Origin: an uncultured Microbacteriaceae bacterium
GTDB lineage: Bacteria > Actinomycetota > Actinomycetes > Actinomycetales > Microbacteriaceae
Length of the DNA stretch: 64,000 nt
NCBI GenBank assembly: GCA_903859205.1
Contig: CAIOLM010000013.1
Span: forward strand, 1-64,000
Reading direction: 5' to 3'
Shown: one piece after another, positions 54,213 through 63,233 of the stretch
Position numbering within the stretch: the stretch's first letter is position 1
Layout: each line of letters begins with the position of its first letter
Position numbers and translations under genes: made by a program
Notes under the pieces: model-generated
Seen by the model: only the letters and a program-made list of their open reading frames with translations
What the model was told of the DNA's origin: nothing
The model's database searches: none

Positions 54213-56939
54213 TTAGCTCTCGCCGCCGGCCGAACCGGTGGTGCCGGCGTTGACGTCGTGCAGGCGGTAGCGCTCGATGGCCTGACCGACAACGCTCGGG
54301 TCAACCTTGCCTTGCTTTGCCAACTGCTGGAGGGTGCGGACAACCATCGACGGGCCATCAATCTTGAAGAATCGGCGAGCCGCAGCACGGGTGTCAGAGA
54401 AGCCGAAGCCGTCTGCGCCCAGCGTTGCGTACTGGCCGTAAATGAACGGACGAATCATGTCGGGTACCTGATGGTTGAAGTCGGTGACCGCAATGATGGG
54501 ACCCTCTACGCCAGCGAGCTTGGAGGTTACGTAAGGAATGCGCTCGGGCTCGTTGGGGTTGAGCAGGTTGTGTTCCTCGGCGGCAACGCCGTCGCGGCGC
54601 AACTCTGTCCAAGACGTAACTGACCAGACGTCAGCCGAGACGTTCCAGTCGTCGCGAAGCAGCTGCTGTGCTTCCAGAGCCCACGGAACTGCAACGCCTG
54701 AGGCAAGGAGCTGGGCTTTGGGGCCGTTCGCTGTTCCGTCAGAGAGCTTGTAGATACCGCGCAGAAGGCCGTCGACATCGAGGTTCTCAGGCTGTGCGGG
54801 ATGAACGATCGGCTCGTTATAGACCGTGAGGTAATACATCACGTTCGGGTCGGCGTGATTGCCGCCGTACATACGTTCCAGGCCGGCACGCATGATGTGA
54901 CCAATCTCATACCCGTACGCGGGGTCATAGGCAACAATCGCGGGGTTCGTCGAAGCCAGGATCGGGGAGTGACCATCGGCGTGCTGCAGGCCTTCGCCAG
55001 TAAGCGTGGTTCGCCCCGCGGTCGCACCGATGATGAAGCCTCGAGCCATTTGGTCTCCGGCTGCCCAAATGGCATCGCCGGTGCGCTGGAAGCCGAACAT
55101 CGAGTAGAAGACATAGACGGGGATCAATGCCTCGCCCTGCGTGGCGTAGGAGGTTCCAACCGCAGTGAACGCGGCCAGGGCCCCAGCCTCATTGATGCCG
55201 ACGTGGAGAATGGTGCCGGTCGGGTCTTCCTTGTAGGCAAGCAGTAGGTCGCGATCTACCGAGATGTAGTGCTGACCACGCGGGTTGTAGATCTTGGCGT
55301 TGGGGAAGAACGCATCCATACCAAACGTACGAGCCTCGTCCGGGATGATCGGAACAATGCGCGGGCCAAATTCCTTGTCGCGGATGAGGTCCTTGAGCAG
55401 GCGCACGAAGGCCATTGTGGTGGCAATCTCCTGCGTGCCAGATCCCTTGGCGGCGATGTCGTAGGTCTTGGCCTCTGGCAGCACAACGTTCGTGTACTTG
55501 GAGCGGCGTTCGGGCAAGTACCCGCCGAGGGCGCGACGGCGCTCATGCATGTACTCGAGAGCGGGGTGGTTCGACTCGGGACGGTAGTACGGAGGCTGAT
55601 ACGGGTCAGCTTCGAGCTGCGCATCCGTGACAGGGATGTGCAAGAAGTCGCGCATGCGCTTGAGGTCGTCGAGACCAATCTTCTTCATCTGGTGAGTTGC
55701 GTTGCGCCCCTCGAACGTGCGACCCAGGCCGTAGCCCTTAATCGTGTGCGCGAGGATGACGGTGGGCTGACCCTTGTGCTCCGAGGCCGCCTTGAAAGCT
55801 GCGTAGACCTTGCGGTAGTCATGACCACCGCGCTTGAGGCCCCAAATTTCGTCGTCGGTGTAGTTCTCGACGAGCTTGAGTGCACGTGGGTCACGGGCAA
55901 AGAAGTTCTCACGAACGAAGGCTCCGTCTTCGGTCTTGAACGTCTGGAAGTCACCGTCGGGGGTGTTGTTCATCAGCGTGCGAAGGGCACCATCGGTGTC
56001 GCGAGCCAAGAGCTCATCCCATTCGCGACCCCAGATGACCTTGATAACGTTCCAGCCGGCACCACGGAAGAAGCTCTCGAGCTCCTGGATGATCTTTCCG
56101 TTACCGCGCACGGGGCCATCGAGTCGCTGCAGGTTGCAGTTGATCACAAAATTCAGGTTGTCCAGGCCCTCGTTTGCGGCGACCTGTAGCTGACCGCGGC
56201 TTTCGACCTCGTCCATTTCGCCGTCACCGAGGAATGCCCAGACCTGTTGATCACTGGCATCTTTGATTCCACGGTTAGTCAGGTAGCGGTTGAGCTGGGC
56301 CTGGTAGATGGCGTTGATTGGACCGAGACCCATCGACACGGTTGGGAACTGCCAGAAATTGGGCATGAGTCGAGGGTGAGGGTATGACGACAGCCCTCCT
56401 GCGAAGTGCGACTTTTCTTGACGGAAGCCGTCGAGGTGTTCCTCGTTGAGACGCCCTTCGACAAAAGCGCGGGCGTAGGGGCCGGGGGAGGCGTGGCCCT
56501 GAATGAAGACTTGGTCGCCACCGCCGGGGTGATCCTGACCACGGAAGAAATGGTTGAAGCCAACTTCGTAGAGGCTGGCCGAAGACGCATAGGTTGAAAT
56601 GTGACCGCCGACAGCAATGCCGGGTCGCTGTGCCCGGTGAACCAGGACTGCTGCGTTCCAACGCAGCCAGCTCCGGTATTCGCGTTCAATTGCCTCGTCG
56701 CCGGGGAAGACCGGTTCGTTCTCGGGTGCGATCGTGTTGATGTAATCCGTGGTGGGGACCATGGGCACGCCGAGGTGGAGTTCCTTCGAGCGACGCAACA
56801 GGCTGAGCATGATCTCGCGACCGCGTTCGTGACCACGAGCGTCGACTACTGCGTCAAGCGACTCCGTCCACTCAGCAGTTTCCTGCGGGTCCACATCATT
56901 GTTGGTGACGGAGTACGGGTCTTGGTCGTTAACAGTCAA
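54213..56939 (-). CDS. aceE: Pyruvate dehydrogenase E1 component, homodimeric type
   Basis: Thiamine-diphosphate enzyme decarboxylating pyruvate for acetyl-CoA formation. The 908 residues match the homodimeric (E. coli/actinobacterial) form: [21 protein letters not shown], the ThDP motif [12 protein letters not shown]...[14 protein letters not shown] (about 240-290), HTIKGYGLG and [18 protein letters not shown]. The start is probably TTG 56939, since no ATG or GTG fits the conserved N terminus. Placement directly before fabD links acetyl-CoA supply to fatty acid synthesis. E2 and E3 genes are not in the window. Confidence 0.95.
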   Translation of the reverse strand: MTVNDQDPYSVTNNDVDPQETAEWTESLDAVVDARGHERGREIMLSLLRRSKELHLGVPMVPTTDYINTIAPENEPVFPGDEAIEREYRSWLRWNAAVLVHRAQRPGIAVGGHISTYASSASLYEVGFNHFFRGQDHPGGGDQVFIQGHASPGPYARAFVEGRLNEEHLDGFRQEKSHFAGGLSSYPHPRLMPNFWQFPTVSMGLGPINAIYQAQLNRYLTNRGIKDASDQQVWAFLGDGEMDEVESRGQLQVAANEGLDNLNFVINCNLQRLDGPVRGNGKIIQELESFFRGAGWNVIKVIWGREWDELLARDTDGALRTLMNNTPDGDFQTFKTEDGAFVRENFFARDPRALKLVENYTDDEIWGLKRGGHDYRKVYAAFKAASEHKGQPTVILAHTIKGYGLGRTFEGRNATHQMKKIGLDDLKRMRDFLHIPVTDAQLEADPYQPPYYRPESNHPALEYMHERRRALGGYLPERRSKYTNVVLPEAKTYDIAAKGSGTQEIATTMAFVRLLKDLIRDKEFGPRIVPIIPDEARTFGMDAFFPNAKIYNPRGQHYISVDRDLLLAYKEDPTGTILHVGINEAGALAAFTAVGTSYATQGEALIPVYVFYSMFGFQRTGDAIWAAGDQMARGFIIGATAGRTTLTGEGLQHADGHSPILASTNPAIVAYDPAYGYEIGHIMRAGLERMYGGNHADPNVMYYLTVYNEPIVHPAQPENLDVDGLLRGIYKLSDGTANGPKAQLLASGVAVPWALEAQQLLRDDWNVSADVWSVTSWTELRRDGVAAEEHNLLNPNEPERIPYVTSKLAGVEGPIIAVTDFNHQVPDMIRPFIYGQYATLGADGFGFSDTRAAARRFFKIDGPSMVVRTLQQLAKQGKVDPSVVGQAIERYRLHDVNAGTTGSAGGES

Positions 56940-57084
56940 CGTTTCTCTGCACTTTCTGGCGGGGCCGGTGGGCCCTCACAAAGGAAGGGGGAAGAGTGCA
57001 CCATCGGGTTTCGACGTCACACTCAAAAATCCACTTTACTGTGCGTAGGATGAGGCACACGCCTCATTCCATTGGAGAAAATTT

Positions 57085-57546
57085 ATGAGCCTTGCAGTTG
57101 GCACATCAGCACCCGACTTCTCACTGAAGAACCAATTCGGTGAAACCGTAACCCTTTCTCAGTTCAAGGGTGTCAAGCCCGTCGTCCTGGTATTTTTCCC
57201 GCTCGCATTTAGCGGAATTTGCACGGGAGAGCTCTGCGAGCTTCGCGACAACCTGAAGGCTTTCGAGGCTGACGGCATCGAACTGATCGGTATCTCTGTC
57301 GACTCTCACTTCGCTCTTCGCGCTTGGGGCGATCAAGAAAAGTACACTTTCTCGCTGCTGTCTGACTTCTGGCCGCACGGCGGCGTGGCCGCTGAGTATG
57401 GCGTCTTCGTCGAAGAAGCCGGAATCGCGAACCGTGGAACGTTTGTCATCGACCGCGATGGAAAGATTGCGGCCAGCATCGTGACGGCCCCAGGTCAGGC
57501 GCGTGAGTTCAGCGCGTACCTTGAGGCGATTGCCAAGGTCGCCTAA
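57085..57546 (+). CDS. Peroxiredoxin (AhpE-like)
   Basis: Thiol peroxidase of 153 residues. The peroxidatic cysteine is Cys46 in FSGICTGELCEL; Cys51 is a possible partner five residues on, as in AhpE-type enzymes. APDFSLKNQFGETVTLSQFKG opens the thioredoxin fold. No signal peptide; cytoplasmic. GGAG lies 7 bases before ATG 57085. It is divergent from aceE and followed by tRNA-Val. Confidence 0.93.
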   Translation: MSLAVGTSAPDFSLKNQFGETVTLSQFKGVKPVVLVFFPLAFSGICTGELCELRDNLKAFEADGIELIGISVDSHFALRAWGDQEKYTFSLLSDFWPHGGVAAEYGVFVEEAGIANRGTFVIDRDGKIAASIVTAPGQAREFSAYLEAIAKVA

Positions 57547-57570
57547 GTCGCACAAGGGTCCCCGATGCCC

Positions 57571-57578
57571 TATAGAAT
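57571..57578 (+). promoter_or_regulatory. -10 region for tRNA-Val
   Basis: TATAGAAT, 11 bases before the tRNA-Val 5' end, in the gap after the peroxiredoxin gene. The overlapping readings TATAGA and TAGAAT both fit. No convincing -35 is visible. Confidence 0.5.
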
Positions 57579-57588
57579 TATCGGCAGA

Positions 57589-57661
57589 GGGCCTTTAGCT
57601 CAGTTGGTAGAGCGCCACGTTTACACCGTGGATGTCATCGGTTCGAGCCCGGTAGGGCCCA
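57589..57661 (+). tRNA. tRNA-Val (anticodon TAC)
   Basis: Acceptor GGGCCTT with AGGGCCC (one wobble), D arm GCTC/GAGC, anticodon stem CCACG/CGTGG with loop TTTACAC (anticodon TAC), T loop TTCGAGC and A73. CCA is not encoded. Confidence 0.95.
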
Positions 57662-57684
57662 CTCTCGAACAGTACGGATTTGAA

Positions 57685-58182
57685 ATGAGCAACGACGGAA
57701 CGAACTGGCACTCAGATGATGAGCTTGCTTCCGCCCTTGAACGTGCGCTAGAAATTCCTGCTGACACAGCCGGCGATGCGGGTGAGGCTTACCAGCAGCC
57801 ACACACCCCCACTCAGGATTCACCAGCAGAATTTGGTGATCTTTTTGCTGTGCTTGTTGAGGGTGAAAGCGCCCCTGCTTCTGTAGCTGACGTGCCGTCC
57901 CCTGGCGCGGCTGAGCAGGTTTTTGAGTCGCTCGATGAGTTCAAGCCACGCACTAACTTCATCCCTGTCGTAGGCGCCGAATCGGCCGCTGACCTTGCCG
58001 CCACTGCGGCTGATTCGCCGGTCGACTCGACTTCTCCGGTTGAGTCAGAGATTCTTCAGGCTCCAGCTAACCCAGTGACGATGAGCTCGGCCCAGGTTAC
58101 ACAGCCCGTTCGGTACGACCGCAAGCGTCTAACATTTGACGAGATCGTTTTCGGCGTCGCTTCGGCTCCAGAGAACAACTAG
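57685..58182 (+). CDS. Acidic low-complexity protein of unknown function
   Basis: A 165-residue protein from ATG 57685, 23 bases after tRNA-Val. It is rich in Ala, Ser, Pro, Glu and Asp with no membrane segment or recognisable domain; a mostly disordered region (about 20-135) ends in a more ordered, basic C terminus (PVRYDRKRLTFDEIVFGVAS). The open frame continues back through the tRNA, but that part is not coding. It may be co-transcribed with the tRNA, so its mRNA would start after tRNA 3' processing. Nif3 follows after 18 bases. Confidence 0.65.
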   Translation: MSNDGTNWHSDDELASALERALEIPADTAGDAGEAYQQPHTPTQDSPAEFGDLFAVLVEGESAPASVADVPSPGAAEQVFESLDEFKPRTNFIPVVGAESAADLAATAADSPVDSTSPVESEILQAPANPVTMSSAQVTQPVRYDRKRLTFDEIVFGVASAPENN

Positions 58183-58200
58183 TCCGCGGGGGCTCGGCGC

Positions 58201-59019
58201 ATGAGTCTGACGGTAAACGACGTTCTCGCGTTAGCGGAACAGTTGTGGCCTCGCTCGGGGGCTGAACCCTGGGACACTCCCGGGCTGCAGGTGGGGCGAC
58301 TGTCGTCACCCGTGCGTCGCATTTTGCTTGCCGTCGATGCTGTTCGCGACACCGTTGACGAGGCAGTCCAAGGCTCCTTCGATCTCTTGCTGACCCACCA
58401 CCCCCTATTGCTTCGAGGGGTGACGAGCGTGAGAGAGGACACCTACAAGGGTTCCCTTATCGGGGATTTGGTCAGGGCCGACATTGCCTTGCTTGCTGCT
58501 CACACCAACGCAGACGTCGTTGAAAGTGGAGTCTCCGATGTTCTGGCAAAGTTGTTGGGACTACAGAACGTGCGAGCGATTGAGCAGTCGGTGAGCTCCA
58601 GCGTGGGCATTGGTCGAGTCGGCGACTTGGCATCCGAGACAACTCTCGGTGACCTCGCAACACGTCTTGCCCGCCTACTTCCGCCGACAGCACCAGGCAT
58701 TGCCGTAGCCGGCGAGTACTCCCGTGTGATTCGCAAAGTCGCGTTGTGTGGTGGTGCCGGCGACTCTCTCCTCGATCATGCTTTGGTTACTTCGGCCGAT
58801 GTTTTCATTACGAGTGACCTACGCCATCATCGCGCGTCTGAATCACTGGAGCAGAGCTCGGTCACGGGAGGCCCTGCTTTGATCAATGTTTCGCACTGGG
58901 CAAGCGAATGGATGTGGCTGACCCCGGCCGCTGCCCAGTTGCGAGAGTTGTTGCCTGGAGTCATTGTTGAGGTCAGCGACCTTCGTACTGACCCCTGGGA
59001 CTTTGTCGTTACCCAGTGA
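58201..59019 (+). CDS. Nif3-like dinuclear metal-centre protein
   Basis: A 272-residue member of the NIF3/YqfO (GTP cyclohydrolase I type 2-like) family, which forms toroidal hexamers with two metal ions per subunit. Metal-ligand segments are DLLLTHHPLLLRG (about 60-72), LLAAHTNADV (about 98-107) and the C-terminal NVSHWASEWMWL. The true function of the family is unsettled. ATG 58201 starts the gene. It is the first of a Nif3, zinc-ribbon relative, RNase H series, an order often seen in actinobacteria. Confidence 0.88.
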   Translation: MSLTVNDVLALAEQLWPRSGAEPWDTPGLQVGRLSSPVRRILLAVDAVRDTVDEAVQGSFDLLLTHHPLLLRGVTSVREDTYKGSLIGDLVRADIALLAAHTNADVVESGVSDVLAKLLGLQNVRAIEQSVSSSVGIGRVGDLASETTLGDLATRLARLLPPTAPGIAVAGEYSRVIRKVALCGGAGDSLLDHALVTSADVFITSDLRHHRASESLEQSSVTGGPALINVSHWASEWMWLTPAAAQLRELLPGVIVEVSDLRTDPWDFVVTQ

Positions 59020-59049
59020 TTTTCCTCAGGCCAGAAAGGCACATGCTTC

Positions 59050-59784
59050 GTGAAAGCTGACCCCCAAGAACAACGCAGGTTGCTTGACCTGCAAGATGTC
59101 GACAACCGCATCGCCACTAATCGTCGTGCGCGCACATCTGTCGCTGCCCGGGCAACCCTTGAGAAGGTCGAGTCGGACGTCGCGGCCACTGGGCCAGCTT
59201 TTATAGCTGCAGCAGGGGCGGTTGAAGACACTAAGGCCGAAATATTGCGACTGGAAGACGATGTGCGTCTCGTCGATGCGCGCATGGCTCAAGACGTTCA
59301 GCGTCGCGACCAGTCCACGTCGACCAAAGACATCGCTGGTCTGGAGCACGAGATTGCCACCCTCAATAACCGCAAAGAGCAGCTCGAGGAGTCTGAGCTC
59401 GTGGTGATGCAACGGCTGGAAGACGCTGAATCTGAACTGGCAGGTATTCTCGCGACGCGCGAGTTGTTCAACGCAGAGATTGTGAAGGTTCGAAACGAAA
59501 TTGCCTCCATCGAGACGCAATTGGATGCGGAGCTGACGAATCTAGCCCAAGCGCGGGGCACGATCGTCGCTTCCGTTTCTGATGAGCTGCTCGCGCTCTA
59601 TGAGAAGCAGAGAGAGCGCTACGGCGTCGGAGCCGCTTTGCTCACCCGCGGCATTTCAGGCGGTTCGAACGTAGCCCTTACGGCAACAGATCTAGACAAC
59701 GTACGACGGGCCGCCGAAGACGATGTGATTTTGTGCCCCGACAGCAATTGCATCTTGATACGCAACGAAGAGTCGGGCCTCTAA
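59050..59784 (+). CDS. Coiled-coil protein related to C4-type zinc-ribbon proteins, ligands degenerate
   Basis: A 244-residue protein with a long alpha-helical coiled coil (about 1-185) and a short C-terminal domain. By position and layout it belongs to the C4-type zinc-ribbon family usually found beside Nif3 and RNase H, but the first CxxC is replaced (GGSNVALT) and the second is altered (CPDSNC), so normal zinc binding is doubtful. The function of the family is unclear; roles in protein delivery or nucleic-acid handling have been suggested. Start GTG 59050. The stop overlaps the next start by one base (TAATG). Confidence 0.8.
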   Translation: MKADPQEQRRLLDLQDVDNRIATNRRARTSVAARATLEKVESDVAATGPAFIAAAGAVEDTKAEILRLEDDVRLVDARMAQDVQRRDQSTSTKDIAGLEHEIATLNNRKEQLEESELVVMQRLEDAESELAGILATRELFNAEIVKVRNEIASIETQLDAELTNLAQARGTIVASVSDELLALYEKQRERYGVGAALLTRGISGGSNVALTATDLDNVRRAAEDDVILCPDSNCILIRNEESGL

Positions 59785-60203
59785 TGGCCGATTACATTGT
59801 CGAGGCAGATGGCGGTTCTCGAGGAAACCCCGGCATCGCTGCGGGAGGAGCCGTCGTTTTCGAAGGGTCAACCGGTGAGATTATTGCCGAGGTCGGCATA
59901 TACGTAGGGCATGCAACCAATAACGTTGCCGAATACAACGGCATGATTGCCGGAATCCAACGCGCATTTGAGTTTGACGCGAACGCGACTATCCATGTGC
60001 GTATGGATTCAAAGCTCGTCGTCGAGCAAATGTCAGGTCGTTGGAAAATCAAACACCCAGACATGGCTGTTCTCGCCTCTGAGGCTCGAGCCCTTATTGG
60101 GACACGAAACGTGACGTTTGAGTGGATCCCGCGCGAGAAGAACGCGCTGGCTGACGCGGCTGCGAACAAGTCCATGGACCTCGGCGAGAGTTTTCGCGCG
60201 TAA
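59784..60203 (+). CDS. RNase H-like protein
   Basis: A 139-residue RNase HI-fold protein: ADGGSRGNPGIAAGGAVVF holds the first catalytic Asp, ATNNVAEYNGMIAGI the Glu, HVRMDSKLVVEQMSGRW the second Asp and KNALADAAANK the last Asp. It would cleave the RNA strand of RNA-DNA hybrids. In many actinobacteria this domain is fused to a CobC-like phosphatase; here it stands alone. ATG 59784 overlaps the previous stop. The rnpB -10 element contains its stop codon. Confidence 0.9.
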   Translation: MADYIVEADGGSRGNPGIAAGGAVVFEGSTGEIIAEVGIYVGHATNNVAEYNGMIAGIQRAFEFDANATIHVRMDSKLVVEQMSGRWKIKHPDMAVLASEARALIGTRNVTFEWIPREKNALADAAANKSMDLGESFRA

Positions 60204-60206
60204 GCT
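60201..60206 (+). promoter_or_regulatory. -10 element for rnpB, containing the RNase H stop codon
   Basis: TAAGCT at 60201-60206, of which TAA is the stop of the preceding gene. It ends 6-8 bases before the expected 5' end of RNase P RNA (about 60213-60215). No clear -35. Confidence 0.45.
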
Positions 60207-60212
60207 TGGTGC

Positions 60213-60578
60213 TTGCGAATGGGTTGGCCAGACGGTCGCGTCACGTAAGTGCCGAGGAACGTCCGGGCTCCACAGGGCAGGGCGGTGGGTAACACCCACC
60301 CGGGGTAACCCGCGAGAAAGTGCAACAGAGAGTAGACCGCCTCCGGTTCGTCCGGCGGTAAGGCTGAAACGGTGGTGTAAGAGACCACCAGCGGCGCAGG
60401 TAACTGTGTCGGCTAGGTAAACCTCGCCCGGAGCAAGGTCAGACAGGGAACGCTAAGGCTGCTCGCTTAGTTCCCGGGTAGACCGCTAGAGAGTGCTGGT
60501 GACAGTACTCCGAGAGAGATGGCCGTTACGGAGCTTAGGCTCCGACAGAACCCGGCGTATCGGCTGACCCATTCGCTT
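60213..60578 (+). ncRNA. rnpB: RNase P RNA, bacterial type A
   Basis: Catalytic RNA of RNase P. Conserved elements in order: GAGGAACGTCCGGGCTCC (60254-60271), ACAGAGAGTAGACCGCC, GTAAGAGACCACC, GGTAAACC...CCCGGAGCAAGGTC, and the 3' ACAGAACCCGGC (60545-60556). The P1 helix closes the ends: GCGAATGGGTTGGCC (60215-60229) pairs along all 15 bases with GGCTGACCCATTCGC (60562-60576), with two G-U pairs. The 3' end therefore lies about 40 bases inside the ppgK coding sequence on the other strand. Confidence 0.95.
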
Positions 60579-61317
60579 CCGCCGCCAGCACCGCCGCGCC
60601 CATGAGCCCCGCGTTGTTGAGTAAGGCGGCCGGCACAATCGGTGTGCGCAGGTCGAGCAGGGGCAAGAATTCTTCGGCGTGCTTAGAAACTCCGCCGCCG
60701 ACAATAAAAAGCTCGGGGGAGAACAGCATTTCGACATGGCTGTAGTAGCGCTCCAGGCGCTTAGCCCAGCGTTCCCAGCTCAAGCCCTTGCGCTCGCGCA
60801 CCGCGTTGGATGCTCGTGTTTCTGCGTCATGGCCGTCGATTTCAAGGTGACCCAATTCGGCATTCGGGATGAGCGTGCCATTGAAAATGAAAGCGCCACC
60901 GATTCCGGTTCCCAGCGTGGTCATGATGACCAGTCCCTGTTGACCTTTGGCGGTGCCGAAGCGAACCTCAGCAAGACCTGCGGCATCAGCATCGTTGACG
61001 AACGTGATGTTTCGCCCCAATTCGCGCTCGAAGAGCTTTTCGGCCTCGAGCCCAATCCATGATTTCGAAATGTTGGCAGCCAGAAGTGTGACACCGTGAC
61101 GAATTGCTGACGGAAAAGCGACGCCCACCGGAACGCTGTGGTCAGCGGTCAGCTGGTCGACAATCGTTCGCGTTGCTGCAACGATGTCGGCCGGTTCACC
61201 CCCGGGAGGGGTAGCAATCTTAATTCGCTCCGAGACAAGCTCGCCCGTCTCGACATCGACGAGCGCGGCCTTGATGCCGGTGCCTCCAATGTCAATGCCA
61301 ACGGCAAGTTTGCTCAC
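60535..61317 (-). CDS. ppgK: Polyphosphate glucokinase (ROK family)
   Basis: Phosphorylates glucose using polyphosphate or ATP. The 260-residue protein has the ROK phosphate loop [32 protein letters not shown] with the catalytic Asp, [14 protein letters not shown] and the PPGK-type [12 protein letters not shown]. Start GTG 61317 with GAGGAG upstream, just after map on the same strand. Its last 13 codons lie opposite the 3' end of rnpB, so the C-terminal tail ([12 protein letters not shown]) is dictated by RNase P RNA conservation. Confidence 0.93.
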   Translation of the reverse strand: MSKLAVGIDIGGTGIKAALVDVETGELVSERIKIATPPGGEPADIVAATRTIVDQLTADHSVPVGVAFPSAIRHGVTLLAANISKSWIGLEAEKLFERELGRNITFVNDADAAGLAEVRFGTAKGQQGLVIMTTLGTGIGGAFIFNGTLIPNAELGHLEIDGHDAETRASNAVRERKGLSWERWAKRLERYYSHVEMLFSPELFIVGGGVSKHAEEFLPLLDLRTPIVPAALLNNAGLMGAAVLAAEANGSADTPGSVGA

Positions 61318-61320
61318 GAT

Positions 61321-62196
61321 CTACTCCTCGTCCGAAATGGTCAGAATCCTGGCACCAGTGGCGGTGGCCACAATCGTGTGTTCAAACTGCGCGGTGATGG
61401 AGCGATCCTTTGTCACGACAGTCCAGTTGTCAGACCACATATCCCACTCGTGCGTTCCGAGCGTGAGCATTGGTTCGATGGTGAATACCATGCCCTCTTC
61501 AATGACGTTGTTGTAGAGCGGGGCTGAGTCGTAGTGGGGGATGATCAGGCCCGAGTGAAAGTGAGTTCCGACGCCGTGGCCAGTGAAGTCACGAACGACT
61601 CCGTATCCGAATCGCTTGGCGTAGGCCTCGATGGTGCGGCCAATCACGTTCACTTCGCGGCCCGGCATGACCGCCTTGATGCCGCGAGCGAGAGCTTCGC
61701 GGGTTCGCTCGACCAGGTCGGTGATTTCCTGAGACGTCGAGCCCACGATGAAAGTGCGGTTGGTGTCTCCGTGCACTCCGTGAAGGTACGCGGTGATGTC
61801 AACGTTGACGATGTCGCCATCTTCGAGAACAGTGTCATCGGGGATTCCGTGACAGATGACCTCATTGAGCGAGGTGCACAGCGACTTCGGGTAGTTGCGG
61901 TATCCCAGGGTTGACGGGTACGCCCCGGCCGCGACGACGAATTTGTGTCCGATAGCGTCGAGTTCGTCTGTGGTCACTCCCGGGCGAATCGCGGCGCCGA
62001 CGGCGTCAAGTGCCCGACTAGCTATGCGCCCAGCATTGCGAATCTTGGTGATTGTGGCGCTGTCGTAAATGTCGTTTCCGGCATAGGTTGCCGGGGCGGC
62101 TTTGCCCACGTATTCCGGGCGAGCAATGTTCAGCGGCACGGTGCGCTGGGGACTCAGCTTTCCGGCAACGAGGTGACCAGCTGAATCCTTAGGCAT
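61321..62196 (-). CDS. map: Methionine aminopeptidase, type I
   Basis: Removes initiator methionine. The 291-residue protein has the pita-bread fold metal ligands: [22 protein letters not shown] and HGDTNRTF (two Asp), [11 protein letters not shown] (His) and MVFTIEPML (Glu), with a last Glu near the C terminus. A roughly 40-residue N-terminal extension, common in actinobacterial MAPs, may bind the ribosome. Start ATG 62196; minus-strand TAAACT 7 bases upstream suggests a leaderless mRNA. ppgK follows. Confidence 0.95.
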   Translation of the reverse strand: MPKDSAGHLVAGKLSPQRTVPLNIARPEYVGKAAPATYAGNDIYDSATITKIRNAGRIASRALDAVGAAIRPGVTTDELDAIGHKFVVAAGAYPSTLGYRNYPKSLCTSLNEVICHGIPDDTVLEDGDIVNVDITAYLHGVHGDTNRTFIVGSTSQEITDLVERTREALARGIKAVMPGREVNVIGRTIEAYAKRFGYGVVRDFTGHGVGTHFHSGLIIPHYDSAPLYNNVIEEGMVFTIEPMLTLGTHEWDMWSDNWTVVTKDRSITAQFEHTIVATATGARILTISDEE

Positions 62197-62209
62197 ACAC
62201 TCAAGTTTA
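62196..62209. promoter_or_regulatory. Interlocked divergent promoters for map and the SPOR-like gene
   Basis: Between the two start codons lie only 12 bases. TACACT (62196-62201, plus) ends 7 bases before ATG 62209; TAAACT (minus, 62209-62204) ends 7 bases before the map ATG at 62196. Each -10 includes the first base of the other gene's start codon. Both transcripts would be leaderless. Confidence 0.5.
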
Positions 62210-62394
62210 TGTCCTCAGCTTCGACCGAAAAGTATTGGTACAACCTCAAGACCGGTGCGGTGGAAAAGGGCATGGTCAGTCCGGGAGTCGATCGCGTTGG
62301 TCCGTTTGAGACAGAAGGCGAGGCTTCGAACGCACTTAACCTTCTTCGAGAGCGTTCAGCCGCCTGGGACGAAGACGAGCGCGAGAGCGATTAG
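62209..62394 (+). CDS. Small SPOR-domain-like protein
   Basis: A 61-residue protein typical of actinobacteria: [34 protein letters not shown] and [16 protein letters not shown]. Such proteins are annotated as SPOR-related, but they are only about 60 residues long and have no signal peptide here; no function is established. It converges on panB with a 2-base gap and is divergent from map. Confidence 0.8.
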   Translation: MSSASTEKYWYNLKTGAVEKGMVSPGVDRVGPFETEGEASNALNLLRERSAAWDEDERESD

Positions 62395-62396
62395 CC

Positions 62397-63224
62397 CTAG
62401 GCCTCGTCTGTGAACGAGTGCTCGGGGCCTGGGTAGGCTCCGTTACGAACCTCGTCGCGGAATGATTCAGCGGCCGTTCGCAGCGTCGATGCGAGCTGCG
62501 CGTACTGCTTGACGAAACGTGGAACGCGTTCGTCGCTCATGCCGGCAAAGTCGGTCCACACCAAGAGTTGTCCGCTGCAGTGCGGTCCGGCGCCGACGCT
62601 GATCGTAGGAATGGTCAATTCAGCTGTGATGCGCGCAGCAAGTTCTGCCGGCATGAGTTCCAAAACCACGGCGAAAGCACCGGCCTCCTGGACGGCATGG
62701 GCGTCGGCTAAAACTCGCTCGGCCTCAGCGCCCCGGCCTTGAACAAGGTGACCGCCCAAGCCGTGCTCGCTCTGCGGAGTGAAACCAACGTGACCCATTA
62801 CGGGAATACCCGACTCGACGATGCGACGAATCTGGGGCGCACTCCGAACTCCGCCTTCGAGCTTGACGGCGTGGGCGTGGGTCTCTTTCATGAACCGCAT
62901 GGCAGTACGCAGGGCAAGATCGGGGCCCTCTTCGTAGGAACCGAAGGGCATGTCTGCGATGACAAGTGCTCGAGAGACGCTGGTCGCGACTGCGCGAGTG
63001 AGCGGGATGAGCTCATCCAGACTGACCGGAATCGTCGAGTCGTAACCGAGCACAACGTTGGCGGCTGAGTCGCCTACGAGCAAGAAGTCAATACCCGCCT
63101 CGTCGAAGATTCGGGCGGTCAGCATGTCATAGCTGGTGAGGCCGACAATCTTGAGTCCGTCGGCCTTTGCCTGCGCAAAGTGACGGGTTCGCACGCGCTT
63201 CTTTGCGGCTGCTTCCTGAGTCAT
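62397..63224 (-). CDS. panB: 3-methyl-2-oxobutanoate hydroxymethyltransferase
   Basis: First step of pantothenate synthesis: methylene-THF-dependent conversion of 2-oxoisovalerate to ketopantoate. The 275-residue TIM-barrel protein has VGLTSYDMLTARIFDEAGID, LVGDSAANVVLGYDST (metal Asp), ADMPFGSYE and KLEGG, with the catalytic Glu in ELMPAELAARIT. It uses the same precursor as leuA. Start ATG 63224, 9 bases after the nadE stop, so it is probably in one transcript with nadE. Confidence 0.95.
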   Translation of the reverse strand: MTQEAAAKKRVRTRHFAQAKADGLKIVGLTSYDMLTARIFDEAGIDFLLVGDSAANVVLGYDSTIPVSLDELIPLTRAVATSVSRALVIADMPFGSYEEGPDLALRTAMRFMKETHAHAVKLEGGVRSAPQIRRIVESGIPVMGHVGFTPQSEHGLGGHLVQGRGAEAERVLADAHAVQEAGAFAVVLELMPAELAARITAELTIPTISVGAGPHCSGQLLVWTDFAGMSDERVPRFVKQYAQLASTLRTAAESFRDEVRNGAYPGPEHSFTDEA

Positions 63225-63233
63225 GACTTAAGT

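Noticed and set aside
55269-56189. A 306-codon plus-strand ORF inside aceE
   Set aside because: Antisense of the ThDP and transketolase-like region; no domain and no start signal.
57565-57684. Upstream extension of the acidic protein through tRNA-Val
   Set aside because: The bases form a clear tRNA; the conserved-looking start is ATG 57685.
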